Assembly: GCF_965363235.1 (NCBI RefSeq)
Contig: NC_134842.1
Span: 38,592,458 to 38,656,457, forward strand
DNA from: Mytilus galloprovincialis
Taxonomy: Eukaryota > Mollusca > Bivalvia > Mytilida > Mytilidae
Reading direction: 5' to 3'
DNA length: 64,000 bases
Part shown: positions 22,723 through 32,820 of the stretch, one piece after another
Layout of the letters: each line of letters opens with the position of its first letter
Numbering within the stretch: the stretch's first letter is position 1
Translations under genes and position numbers: made by a program
The notes under the pieces: generated by a model
Seen by the model: only the letters and a program-made list of their open reading frames with translations
Told to the model about the DNA's origin: nothing
Database searches by the model: none

Positions 22723-25700
22723 CTATAAAAGAAAGGAATAAATGAAAACAACAATACACACTCTTTTTTTTATAAAAAACATTCAAACAATTAGGCTAAT
22801 ACAAATCGCTTGCAAGTCTAAAGCGAGTACAATATTGGTTAACTTGCATCAATAAATAAGCAGTTTTACAACAACACGTTCAACAAAAAAAATTTCATAA
22901 ACCATATAACATCAGCCCACGGAAGCCCACTATTCCGTATAACTACAGTGTACGGTCACGCGCTTCAACTGATTATTAAGTTATATTCTTCAGTTAAATT
23001 TTAAAAAGGTAAATAGATGATGTGTAATAATTGCTCTGAATAAATAATCTTTTTTGTTGCCCTTGTCGATTGATGTTCGTTATTTTATACTTCACATAAT
23101 TCATTTCCTACGAGTGGCGTGGGTATCATCAGGCACAGTAGTCCGGGGTTTGGTATTGACATGATTCAACTGATTTTTCCCCTGTTTTTGACTGTTTTGT
23201 TTAGGTTCTTAGGTTAGTGCGCTTTCTAGCGTTTTATGCTTTTGTTGACAACACTTTTTGTCTGGGTGAATTAGATGACTGTTATTCTAGTAACTCGTGT
23301 TGTTTGCACGGAAATCCTATCATATTTTTTTTGTCTTCAGTTATTAGAACGACATTACTTTTCCTGTTTGATATGAATAATAATACCAGCTTGCTTGACA
23401 TCACAGTATGGTCTTTACAATTCTTTTCTACAGGTAGATAAGTTATGAAAACATGGCTAGTTGATTGTCTGTGTGGCGCTTTTGTTGTTGTTTTCAAATG
23501 TCTCTGTAGTCTTTAATAGTGTGGTTTGCATAAAAGATAATCTAGTCTGATCTGACATTGGACGTTAAAACCAAAGCTGATTTCAAATAAAATGTTCACA
23601 TGCGTTGTCTCATTGATAATTATGCCACATTTTGTAACTTCTATTTTATTATTTTATGTTGGAAAGAGATTAAAAATTATTCTTTAAGATCGCCTATTAC
23701 AATCAGGATTTTCCTATCTCAGGCATAGATTACCTTAGCCGTATTTGGAAAACTTTTTGGAATTTTTGGTCCTCAATGCTCTTCAACTTTATACTTGTTT
23801 GGATTTATAACAATTTTTGATCTGAGTGTGATTCGTGCGTCTTATGTAGACGAAACGTGCTTCTTGACTATCGAATTATAAACCTAGTACCTTTGATAAC
23901 TATATATAAGCCTTAATCAACGACCTTACACTCAAAAACCTATTTTAATACATAGAAAAAATAAGATATCGTTCTGTCGTACTATTCCTTTCAAATGAAT
24001 ACAACCACTTAACACTAGGCAAGCATCAATCAACCTTTGCAATCGAATTCAAAATATAGGTCTTTGATTTTGGCATGCTGATATGAGCTTTTGCGTTTTG
24101 CAGTAGATCTGAATTTTAATCAGATTGCCAATCGTTAAAATACAAAAAAAATGTATCAATTTACCTTCTGGCGGTCTGTATCTCATTGCATGGATTTCAT
24201 TGTTACAATAGTGATACAGAACCGGTGTAGGAGTTATGCTTTCTTTTTGTTTCATTAGAGGCATGATATCTTTTCCGTCAATAGGTCTATCTTTTGGTAT
24301 GTCTGCCTCAATCAAATTGCTGATTGTTGTGAACATATCCATCTGAGTTGTTGGTTCGTTGATATCAATGTTCTTTTGTATTTGGTTTGGAAAACGGACT
24401 ATGGATGGGACCCTTATTCCACCATCTACAGAAGGGTGTCCTTTGCCACCTGCAAATTATAATCAACAATATAACATATGAAAGAATAATCCAAATTTGA
24501 AAGAATTGGTCAAATAAATACTCTAGCTGTTAAATGACATTTAACAACATGTAGACTCACAATCCATTATATATCTGCCGAAACGGTTTCAATCACGTAT
24601 ATTTACAGTTAAAATATTAAAGCATGCAATCCAAGAGTTTAAATGCCTTGCTTTCCAACTTTGTTTGGTTGTTTGCTCATGCATTGTAATTTAGATTGAC
24701 ACCTTAATTCAATGGGTAGGTGGAGTAACAATCTGTTTACTAAACACGAAGGTTTGATTGGTCAATGAATATTAAACTTGTTTCCAATATAATATCCATT
24801 GCCCAATCAACTCTTTTTTATATAGTAAACAAACTGTTACTTCACCTTTCCATTGAATTTAGGTGTCAATCTTAAGTACAATGCATGAGTATGCAAACAA
24901 CCAAAAAAAGTTGGCAAGCAAGGCATTTAAACTCTTGGATTGCATGCTTTAATATTTTAACTGTAATGTACGCAGTTGTTTTCGGATATGTAACGGGAAT
25001 GGCAACAATACAGAAAAAATCTTGCATGGTGTCTTTATTTATTTTTTGTTGTGTTTAAATGTTTCAATTTTTAACCGAAACAATACAAAAGTAAAATATA
25101 GACGGGGGGAAATAGTGTTGACTGATATCAATGTTCTCGTGTATGTTATTTGGAAAACGGACAATTTTGGATCCTTGTTTCACCACCTACAGCAGGGTGA
25201 CCTTTGTCATTTGTCAATAGTGTAATATAAAATGACACAATCACAGACATAATCAACACCGTGATAGGGACCGTCATAAACTTGCAGTGAGGTGATAGGG
25301 TTTTTTTTAGCTCCGTGTTGAAGGTCTCGCTCTGATTTTGAGATGAAGAACAGCAGTAAAGTCGCTGTTCTTTTGTTGTTATTTGTTTTGTTTTTTTGTT
25401 TGTTTTAATTGTGCATTTTCGGATTTTGTGCCATGGATAAATACCTCATATACTTTGTGTTTCTATTATATAAGAGGAACGAAAGAAACCAGAGGGACAG
25501 CCAAACTAATAGATCGAAAATAAAATAAAATATATAAGACGAACACACACCTTTAAAGGGTGAATTTATTCCTCCGTCGACCTCGCCGTGCATTCCTCTT
25601 TCCTCTAGATGAGCGCCATTATCTGATGTAAAATACACTAGAGTATCATCGGTTAGGCCAAGTTCGTCGAGTTTAGATATAATTTGCCCTGTTCCGTAAT

Positions 25701-28700
25701 CCAGTTCTTCAACTGCGTCTCCATAGCGACCATGTTTGGATTTCCCGCGAAATCTTTTTGATGTAATCAGAGCAGTATGAACATGGTTCCAGCTAACTAC
25801 CAGTAAAAATGGTGCATTATTGTTCGTACTGTTTTCCATGAACTCAATGCTTTCCTTAGTATAACGTTCAGACAAAGTCTCTAAATTTATTGGCTGTTCA
25901 ACGATATCTAAATTACGATACAGCAAAGAGTTGAGCAGGATCATATTTAGAAACGCAAAGAAAAAATATGACCACAAAAAAATCAACGAAAAAAGTACAA
26001 ATATTACTATTTTAAGTCCAATGTATTCTCTCTTGTAAAGAAAATACATAGTTAGCATCGTCACAATAACACTTGTTAATGCATACCAGCTAATCCTTGG
26101 AATTTGGTGATAGAGAAGGCTTGATCCATCATTGTACCAGTCTTGAACGTTTGTTAGAGGATGTCCATAATAATAATCAAATCCGTGGTTATTAGGATGG
26201 AATATATTGTCGTTATATTTTGATTTACTTAGTCCAAGATGCCATTTTCCTTTAATAAAGAATTCATTCAAATTAAAAGTATTAAGATATATATTTAAAA
26301 ATACATAGGGAGAATTCCCATTTTTATCATGTAATTATTTGGTGCTTTCAGGGCTTATATTAAGAGACGCAACCCAAATTTTTATGATCACGTCAACGTC
26401 TGTACACGATTTTGACACTTTTCATTTGATGTCAAGGAAAGTTTTGTCCGTGTTGTAAACTAGAGTTCATCGAAAGATACAAAGGCCCTGTTGATAAATA
26501 TATAAGTATACGGAAAGGAAACGAGCGCTGTAAGGAGATTGAAACAATATATGCTGGTCTTGACGTATAGATTAAAGGTACTGACGTTGTTTATCATCTT
26601 AATTACATGATGTAGTGTTGTTATTTGTCTTTTGTACGCCTACATTTTTAACGTTTACTGTTGAGTCCATTTTTTTTTGAAATATACTTTTGGCGTGGCT
26701 TAGTATTTATCAGGTTGGGAACAAACCCTCTATATGGTGATTATACATGTATAGAGGGATAATACTTCTTTAGAGGGATAATTATAATTTTATCCCTCTA
26801 AAGAAGGATTATCCCTCTATAGAGGAGTATTTTAGTTTAGATTGGATTTAAAGCAAATTAGGGCAGAATGGCATTTTCTACTTAGTATGGCAGTAACCTG
26901 CAACAGTTGATGCACCAATTGATGTACTTAATTTAACATTTAAATATAGACATGCCCAGTTTACTGATTATTTGACTAAATATCCAATCTATTGGTCACC
27001 ATGATTGAAATCTGTGAAGATCAGGTAAATTCCACTCACTTATGCCTCACTGAACAGAATTTCTATTGTTACATTTAACATAAAACTTCAAAGTCAACTA
27101 TCCCTTTTGTTGTTGATCAGATGTTCAGATAAGTATACAATAGATTGCAAGTTTTGTCACTTTAGCAGAAAACTGGCCATTACAATATTTAGTAAAGTGC
27201 AATAATTGATGCATATAATGCTAGAAATTATAGCCAATAAAACTAGAAAATGCCATTCTGCCCTAATTTGCTTTAAATCCAGTCTAAACAAAAATACCCC
27301 TTTATAGCGGGATAATTTTATTCCTCTAAAGAAGGATTATCCATCTGTACAGGTATGATCACCATATAGAGGGTTTGTTCCCAATCGGTTGAAAGAGGCA
27401 GAAGCTGTTATCGAAACAAAAGACCCATCTGCCGCGAGGGCTAAACAGAAGATATCTGAAGGTATTGAACTTTTAAATTATCGGCAAAAATTAGTAAAGA
27501 TGGCAGACTCTTCGGCATTTGGGTTGAAATTGGTTCAGGAGTATACCGCAAATCCTTTGGCGGACGATTCCGAAGATGACAGAAAGATATTTCGGGCACA
27601 AAACAGAGCGGAAAGGAAGATCAAAGCAGACAGAGTAAAGAGGAGATCCCGCGCTGACCCTTATGAAAAACCAGAGAGTTCCAGTGGAAGCAGAGATAGG
27701 CAGACATTATCAAGGAAGCTTGGTGTTTGTTATAATTGTTACAAGCCTGTCACTCGCAGAATGACGGTTCAGTCAGGTTGATGAGGGTAATGACCAGACG
27801 TCTGGTCATTTAAATTTACATGTAAACGTTTTGACACCAGTAGGTAAATTGAATAAGGCAATACACAAATGGAAGGAGACGGGTACAAGTGAGTACATTT
27901 TAAAAGTAATAGAGCAAGGCTATGGTATACCATTTAAAAGTCTCCCAGACTTATGATGAATCAGCTAAAAGAACTGCTAAACCTGTTGTTAATATGAAAG
28001 ACCAAGTCACTACTGATATCTTAATTCGGTTATGTTTTATGTTTCAATTTTCTACAGATTTACTGGTAGTTAGGGATCTTTAGATGACTTTGTTAGGTTT
28101 CAGTTTTTTTTTACGTTTTAATGAGTTAAGTCAGCTAAGACGTAACGATTTTTTCGTAAAAGATGAGCATTTAGTTATTAAGATTAGGTGAAGTAAGACT
28201 GATCAGTACAGATCAGTTGATGAAATTTTAATTTGTAAAGGTCATACTTTGGCTTGTCCTTATGCTATGTTTTTTTAGATATGCCAGTTTAGCCGAATTA
28301 GCTTTGGATAGTGATATGTTTTTATTTCGACCAATGTACAGAAATAAGAAAAATATGCATTAATTAGTATTAACAAACCTATTAGTTACACTACTGCTAG
28401 GGAGTGTGTTATTAAGAGATTAAGACTAGTTGCACCTGAATTGAATCTTGGGTTGCATTCGCTTAGGTCTGGTGATGCCACTATGGCGGCAAATTCAGGT
28501 GCCAATGAAAGGTGCTGGAAGCGCCATGGTAGGTGGAAAAGTGATTCAAGCAAAGACGGCTACGTAGCCGACTTCGTAGAAAGTAGGTTACCCGTATCAA
28601 AGACTTTATTTATTTTCTTATTTTTTCTATCTTTGTTGCTCTGTGCAGTACTCGAGCTAGTCAACAACATAAGTTTGTGTTGTGTTTTTCTTTAAATAGT

Positions 28701-31700
28701 TGAGTTTATATGTATTAAGTGGAAAGAAGACTAAAAAATGCCCGAGGCACATAAGTATAACGGGAATAATTGATTGTCTTCTTGCGCCTGTGTGATACAT
28801 GTACGTGAAGGTGTAGGAATTTTTGGTGCCAAAAAAATAGGTTGTAAAGTGACTGTTTTATATAGTTAATTCTAGCCTGTACTTCGTACTGTGAACCTCG
28901 TATTTTTAAGGGTTTTTAAGGAAAAAAGATAAGCATATTTTTGTATTTTGATAAATATATTGATTTTTATGTAGGTTGATTGGCTATACAAACGTAATCG
29001 TATTTCGACTTTTGTACCAAAATTTTTTATATCCCTTGAGTCCTAATGACTCGCTTTCTTTTCTATTTCAATATTTACAAACAAAATTAAAAAATGTATG
29101 TTTTTCTTTTTCTCATTTGATTAGTGAGGTCCAACATTTAGAGTTTCGTTGACATTGACAAAAGGACACAGGTTTCCTAAATTGGGTTTTCCTGGGCCGC
29201 CACGAAACATTCATTTATTCAGTTATTCAAATACAAAAGGTCAACATTTATGAGTATATATTTTTGTTGAACAATGGTGTTATTGACTTGTTTTCACATT
29301 GTATAGTGTATAATATGTTTATATTGATCATTTGTCTTATCAAATCGGCAGCTCACAATTTGCAGTACTCGAGCTAGTCAACAGAAGACATCTATCTCCT
29401 CAAAGGACTAAATGACACCTATAGGTCACCGTAAGGTCTTCAATAATGAGAATAACCCATACTACATTTCAGCTTTAGCTATAAAAAGTCCCGAAATAAA
29501 AAAGTAAAACTGTTAAAACGAGAAAACTAACAGATTTATGAACAAATTAGTGAACAGAAAAACTTATTTGTTGTATAGCAACGAACGACAACCCTTGAAT
29601 TGTAGTTTATTTATTTACCTATTAATCCAGTTCTATATCCTTTTGACTTGGCCTGTTCTGCAATTGTAACTTCACTTTGTGGCAATCCTGCTGAACTTGC
29701 AAGAAATAAAATTATTCCAGCTCTTGATGGTGGAGTTGGTACCATTCCTGTGAAACATTATGTTAAAGGCTATAATAAATTTTATTCGTTTAGCTCGCAT
29801 AACCATACACATTATACCTTGTATTATATAAGTATTATAACCAATACTAACTCGAACAATTCAGCGCCCTCTTACGATCAGTGTCCTCTAGAGGGCTTGC
29901 AGACAACAAAAAGCTGTGGACGCGTTAGTCCTATACAAATTGTAATGGTCTTTCGGGGGTAGATGTTGTGATCGTATTAACGACTGGAGTTTTGGGTTAC
30001 CTAAATACTAGGAATTAAAACAGAACTATTTCATTGTTTTCTTGGTTAATCTAATTTGAAACTTTTGCAACACAGCATTGCTCTTTGTTTGGTCATACGG
30101 TTATTTTTCTTGAAAAGACTATAATTGCAGAATATGCGACGTAAATGATGAAATGTGCACATGAAATAGGACGACTGTATGTATGTGATGCTTCTCTAGT
30201 AAACATTGGGCATTTAGGAGTACATGTAAGAACAAAGACGTGTCGGCTCAGCGTCAGTATAATGTACTCGGTAGAGTAACATGTCTTATTGCCGATTGTT
30301 ACATTGTGAACTAGCAAATCAAACAGTTCTTGCTCATCATGTCGATTTGAACAGGGTTGATTATTCCTAAAATTTAACCCCCTATATCCCACATCCAATA
30401 ATTAAGTGTGTCATCCCTTTCACTTAAAATAATCGGTTACACCAGAAATCGTCATACATGATTGAACAGTAGGAATTTGCTCTAAAAAAAAGTATGTCAT
30501 CTATGACAAACGAGACGATTTTAATTTTGAAATTATAAATTTCCCCCACCTTAGTAGCAATATACCAACTTCACCTGCAGATGGGATATATATTTTTCAA
30601 CTTATTCGATATTCAAGAGCTTGCAGCTTCTACTCCGACTTTGTAAAACGTCATCAGTGTCTGAGTAGAAAGTTGATGAACCAGGGTTATGTCAAAGAAC
30701 GTCTCGTCCTTTTTCTAAAAAGTTCATCGGAAGGTACCAAGACCTTGTTGATAAATATTCCGTATCAACTTCTCAAATAATACACGATGGTCTTGATGTA
30801 TAGATTCTGCGTACTGATGCTGTTTATCATCTTAACAACGTGTTTTATAGTTCTTTCATTTGTCTTTGTTCTATTAATAATATTACTTTTACTGTTGAAT
30901 GGTTTATGTGATATTCGTTTGACGTGGCTCGGTACTTATACATCTCGTCAATGTGTTTGTATTGGCTTTCATTTTTTGGTGGTTTGTTTTGTATATGCGA
31001 CTTTTTGTATTTCTTTTGTTCTTATAACGTCACTCTGTACTTTAAAAGATCCTGTCTGTATGATATTGTTCTATTATATGTCATTCTGATATATTTCTAT
31101 TATGAATTACTATATACGTTGAACCACAAACGTCAAAATCATTCAATCGCGTATTGGAATTTACTATTTGTGGATTCTTATAAATTCTATATATAACTTT
31201 TGGACTAGTTTCAATCTCGGTCTATTTCTGAAATTTATTCTTACATACTTTTGATTTTTTAACCCTGTATGCAATGTCAATGTAAAATTTTAAAATCGTT
31301 TGTATGCACATTGAACGACAAATTTATGTGACGTATAAAATTTTCTGACGTCAGATACTCAAATCAAAGAATGTGTTCGTAGATAGTAGATATTTTTGTG
31401 TTCTGTTAAATTGTTCCTTTTAAAATTGTTATACGATGATGACTGATGTACCCATATTTTGACTATTTTATTTATTGTGTCTGTTTATTTAACGCATCAA
31501 TGTAAATATAACGGAATTTGATGAGACTCACATTAAAGTGAGAGGGTTAGCGCTATAGAACCAGGTTTAACCACCATTTTCTACATTTGAAAATGCCTGT
31601 ACCAAGTCAGGAATATGACAGTTCGTGTCCATTCGTTTTTGATACGTTTTGTTATTTGATTTTGCCATGTGATTATGGACTTTCCGAATTGATTTTCCTC

Positions 31701-31994
31701 TAAGTTCAGTATTTTTGTGATTTTACTTTTTACATCCGTACCTGTTCGAGAAGGATATCGTCCCGTCAACATCGCAGATCTACTAGGTGTACACAGAGAT
31801 GAAGCTGCAAGATGGTGAGTTAGTCTGGCTCCTTGACTAGCTAGCTTATCAATACTTGGGGTAGGTATAGTTTTGTTTCCGAAGCAACCCACGTCACCAT
31901 ATCCCAAATCATCGGCAATAATAATTAGAATATTTGGTGGTTTCTTCGCGGAAATGATAGAAAATACGAGTAAAGTAACAATGGTTTGCAACAT
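22382..31994 (-). CDS. Steryl-sulfatase-like gene B (five coding exons, 568 aa)
   Basis: Tandem paralogue of gene A. CDS = join of minus-strand exons 31994-31742, 29747-29619, 26249-25551, 24449-24165, 22722-22382, all introns phase 1 and GT-AG. Exons 2-5 have exactly the same lengths as in A (129, 699, 285, 341); exon 1 is one codon longer. Key residues are all present: D28-D29 in ADDLGYGD, C68 in CTPSR, GKWHLG, a two-helix membrane hairpin in exon 3, [19 protein letters not shown], and [20 protein letters not shown]. The hairpin region is the most divergent from A, while the active-site segments are close. Predicted membrane-bound ER/secretory sulfatase; substrate unknown. Introns hold a decayed extra exon 4, a foldback element, a DIRS-like fossil and dispersed repeats, but the exons themselves look intact. 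Confidence 0.9.
23735..23905 (+). repeat. Dispersed copy related to the 355-bp unit
   Basis: It carries CCTTAGCCGTATTTGGAAAA, CTCAATGCTCTTCAACTTTA, GTAGACGAAACGTGC and CTAGTACCTTTGATAACTAT, the complete family order, in intron 4 of sulfatase B. Confidence 0.65.
24165..24449 (-). CDS. Sulfatase B exon 4
   Basis: 285 nt, acceptor TTTGCAG|GTGGCA, donor AGAAG|GTAAAT. It encodes [40 protein letters not shown] and [18 protein letters not shown]. Confidence 0.92.
24599..24970. mobile_element. Long-armed palindromic element in intron 3 of sulfatase B
   Basis: The left arm, from ACAGTTAAAATATTAAAGCA through TGATTGG (about 170 bp), is repeated in inverted orientation on the right, ending TGCTTTAATATTTTAACTGT. 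The arms differ by scattered substitutions and small indels around a ~30-bp centre. No coding content; a foldback/MITE-type DNA element. The target duplication is not clear. Confidence 0.8.
25118..25213 (-). pseudogene. Decayed extra copy of sulfatase exon 4 (5' part)
   Basis: Reading the minus strand from 25213, the text [11 protein letters not shown] aligns with [12 protein letters not shown] of exon 4, and downstream GATATCAATGTTCT, ATTTGGAAAACGGAC and CTACAGCAGGGTGACCTTTG match exon 4 of gene B on the plus strand. The acceptor AG is lost and the frame meets a stop (TAA) soon after, so it cannot serve as an exon. Only about the first third of exon 4 is recognisable. It sits in intron 3 between exon 3 and the palindromic element, in the same orientation, consistent with an old tandem exon duplication. 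Confidence 0.75.
25551..26249 (-). CDS. Sulfatase B exon 3
   Basis: 699 nt, acceptor TTAAAG|GAAAAT, donor AAAG|GTGTGT. It encodes [26 protein letters not shown], the membrane hairpin ([15 protein letters not shown] and [20 protein letters not shown]), [10 protein letters not shown] and [20 protein letters not shown]. Confidence 0.92.
26480..26712 (+). mobile_element. Penelope-like 3' tail fragment
   Basis: CCCTGTTGATAAATAT, ATGCTGGTCTTGACGTATAG, TTTATCATCTTAATTACATG and TTTGGCGTGGCTTAGTA correspond to 30745-30940 of the fragment in intron 1. Non-coding. Confidence 0.6.
26714..27387. mobile_element. Non-autonomous DNA transposon with long terminal inverted repeats
   Basis: Left end TTGGGAACAAACCCTCTATA and right end its complement; arms of about 160 bp continue to AGGGCAGAATGGCATTTTCT on both sides. 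Inside the left arm a second perfect hairpin is built from TTCTTTAGAGGGATAA and its inverse (about 26768-26809). No coding content; target duplication not established. Intron 2 of sulfatase B. Confidence 0.82.
27388..28620 (+). mobile_element. DIRS-like tyrosine-recombinase retroelement fossil (broken)
   Basis: A fossil of the tyrosine-recombinase (DIRS/Ngaro-type) retrotransposon group. The 5' part has a Gag-like, charged segment ending in a CYNCYK zinc-knuckle-like motif. The 3' part has the C-terminal recombinase signature [18 protein letters not shown] and [19 protein letters not shown] reverse-transcriptase part is not recognised between them. The element is clearly broken in several places and looks moderately old. 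It abuts the inverted-repeat element at 26714-27387 and lies antisense in intron 2 of sulfatase B. Confidence 0.7.
28646..29383. repeat. Pair of short direct repeats beside the DIRS-like fossil
   Basis: A 22-bp direct repeat beginning GCAGTACTCGAGCTAGTC occurs at about 28646 and 29362, roughly 715 bp apart, on the 3' side of the recombinase remnant. DIRS/Ngaro elements are known for split direct repeats at this place, so these may be terminal remains. Confidence 0.5.
29619..29747 (-). CDS. Sulfatase B exon 2
   Basis: 129 nt, acceptor TTCACAG|GAATGG, donor AATAG|GTAAAT. It encodes [20 protein letters not shown] and [19 protein letters not shown]; nearly the same as exon 2 of gene A. Confidence 0.88.
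30495..31090 (+). mobile_element. Penelope-like C-terminal fragment with 3' tail
   Basis: The plus-strand frame at about 30500-30780 carries [34 protein letters not shown] and [15 protein letters not shown], the C-terminal blocks of the 10195-12033 RT, followed by a hydrophobic-looking, T-rich 3' tail. 5'-truncated and broken. The 100- and 90-codon frames at 30787-31196 are tail sequence. Confidence 0.7.
31105..31730 (+). repeat. Dispersed ~620-bp element (AAATGCCTGTACCAAGTCAG family)
   Basis: It matches, inverted, the insertion at 50475-51092 along its length: ACGTTGAACCACAAACGTCA.., TTCTGACGTCAGA.., CACCATTTTCTACATTTG, CTGTACCAAGTCAGGAATAT, and the 3' end GTGATTTTACTTTT. Shorter copies lie at 53975-54290 and 61735-61990. 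No coding content recognised. It lies antisense in intron 1 of sulfatase B. Confidence 0.75.
31742..31994 (-). CDS. Sulfatase B exon 1
   Basis: ATG at 31994, directly preceded by TTTTCAG as in gene A; donor ACAG|GTACGG. It encodes signal peptide [16 protein letters not shown], then [20 protein letters not shown] and [20 protein letters not shown] dispersed element ends only about 12 bp beyond the donor. Confidence 0.88.
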
Positions 31995-32820
31995 CTGAAA
32001 ATGTATAAATTAAGTTCGTAAAATGGTAAAACAATATCATTTTCACGTGCATGAAGTTAATTTTAGATTTTGTTTGTTTTGCAAAACATTAAAAAAATGT
32101 AACGGTTCAATTTACAACTTAAGTCAATTTGTGTACTATTTGTTTTCTTTTTGTCAAATATGATCTGGCTACAGTACTGACTTCGACAATGAGCAAACCC
32201 ATACCACATAGTAAGCTATTATTAAAAGATTCCGAAGTAACAAATGTATAACAATTCAAACGAGAACAGTTGTGTTAAAAAAATGCAATTGATTCCTAAC
32301 AAAAATAAGATCATCTCATGGTTTATCGTAAAGTTACCGCTACGTCTGTTCTAAATGACACGCATGATGTTCACTCAGGAGAGGTAATTATAAAACATAT
32401 CAGTCGAATTTCAAATTTTCTTAGCCTCCATGGAGACGAAGAAATTTCTTTTAAAGCTGTTAAAACATGCATGTGGATGCTAACAATAGCCGTGTTGAAG
32501 GCGCAGGCGCTTTGCGATTTTGATATGAAGAGAAGCAATATGTTCTTTTGAGTACCTTTATTTATTTTGTGCCATTGGATGATAAATCCTGGCCTTCATT
32601 TCTGTAATTGGTTCCGGGAAGTTAATTTTTAACTATATTAAAGTACGAAGAATAAATATCTCTTTTACCAAAAAAAATTCATATTTTACTTTTTATCTTA
32701 ACAAAAAAATGTGTTATTGCAATGTTTAGTCCACAAGTCGCAATGAATATTTAGACTTTAGTAAAATAAAGATTTTTTTTGTTTCTTATAAAAAAAACTA
32801 TGGAATTTATAACTTATTTT
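31995..32820. other. Upstream region of sulfatase B
   Basis: The 5' UTR exon and promoter implied by the acceptor in front of the ATG should lie here or further right, but I cannot pick them out. No repeats recognised. Confidence 0.35.

Noticed and set aside
30093-30398. 101-codon minus-strand frame in sulfatase B intron 1
   Set aside because: No motif, no conserved splice context in gene A, and dispersed repeats adjoin it.
30787-31196. Hydrophobic plus-strand frames that look like membrane proteins
   Set aside because: They fall in the T-rich 3' tail of a Penelope-like fragment.
32318-32551. 77-codon frame upstream of sulfatase B
   Set aside because: No recognisable domain; isolated and short.
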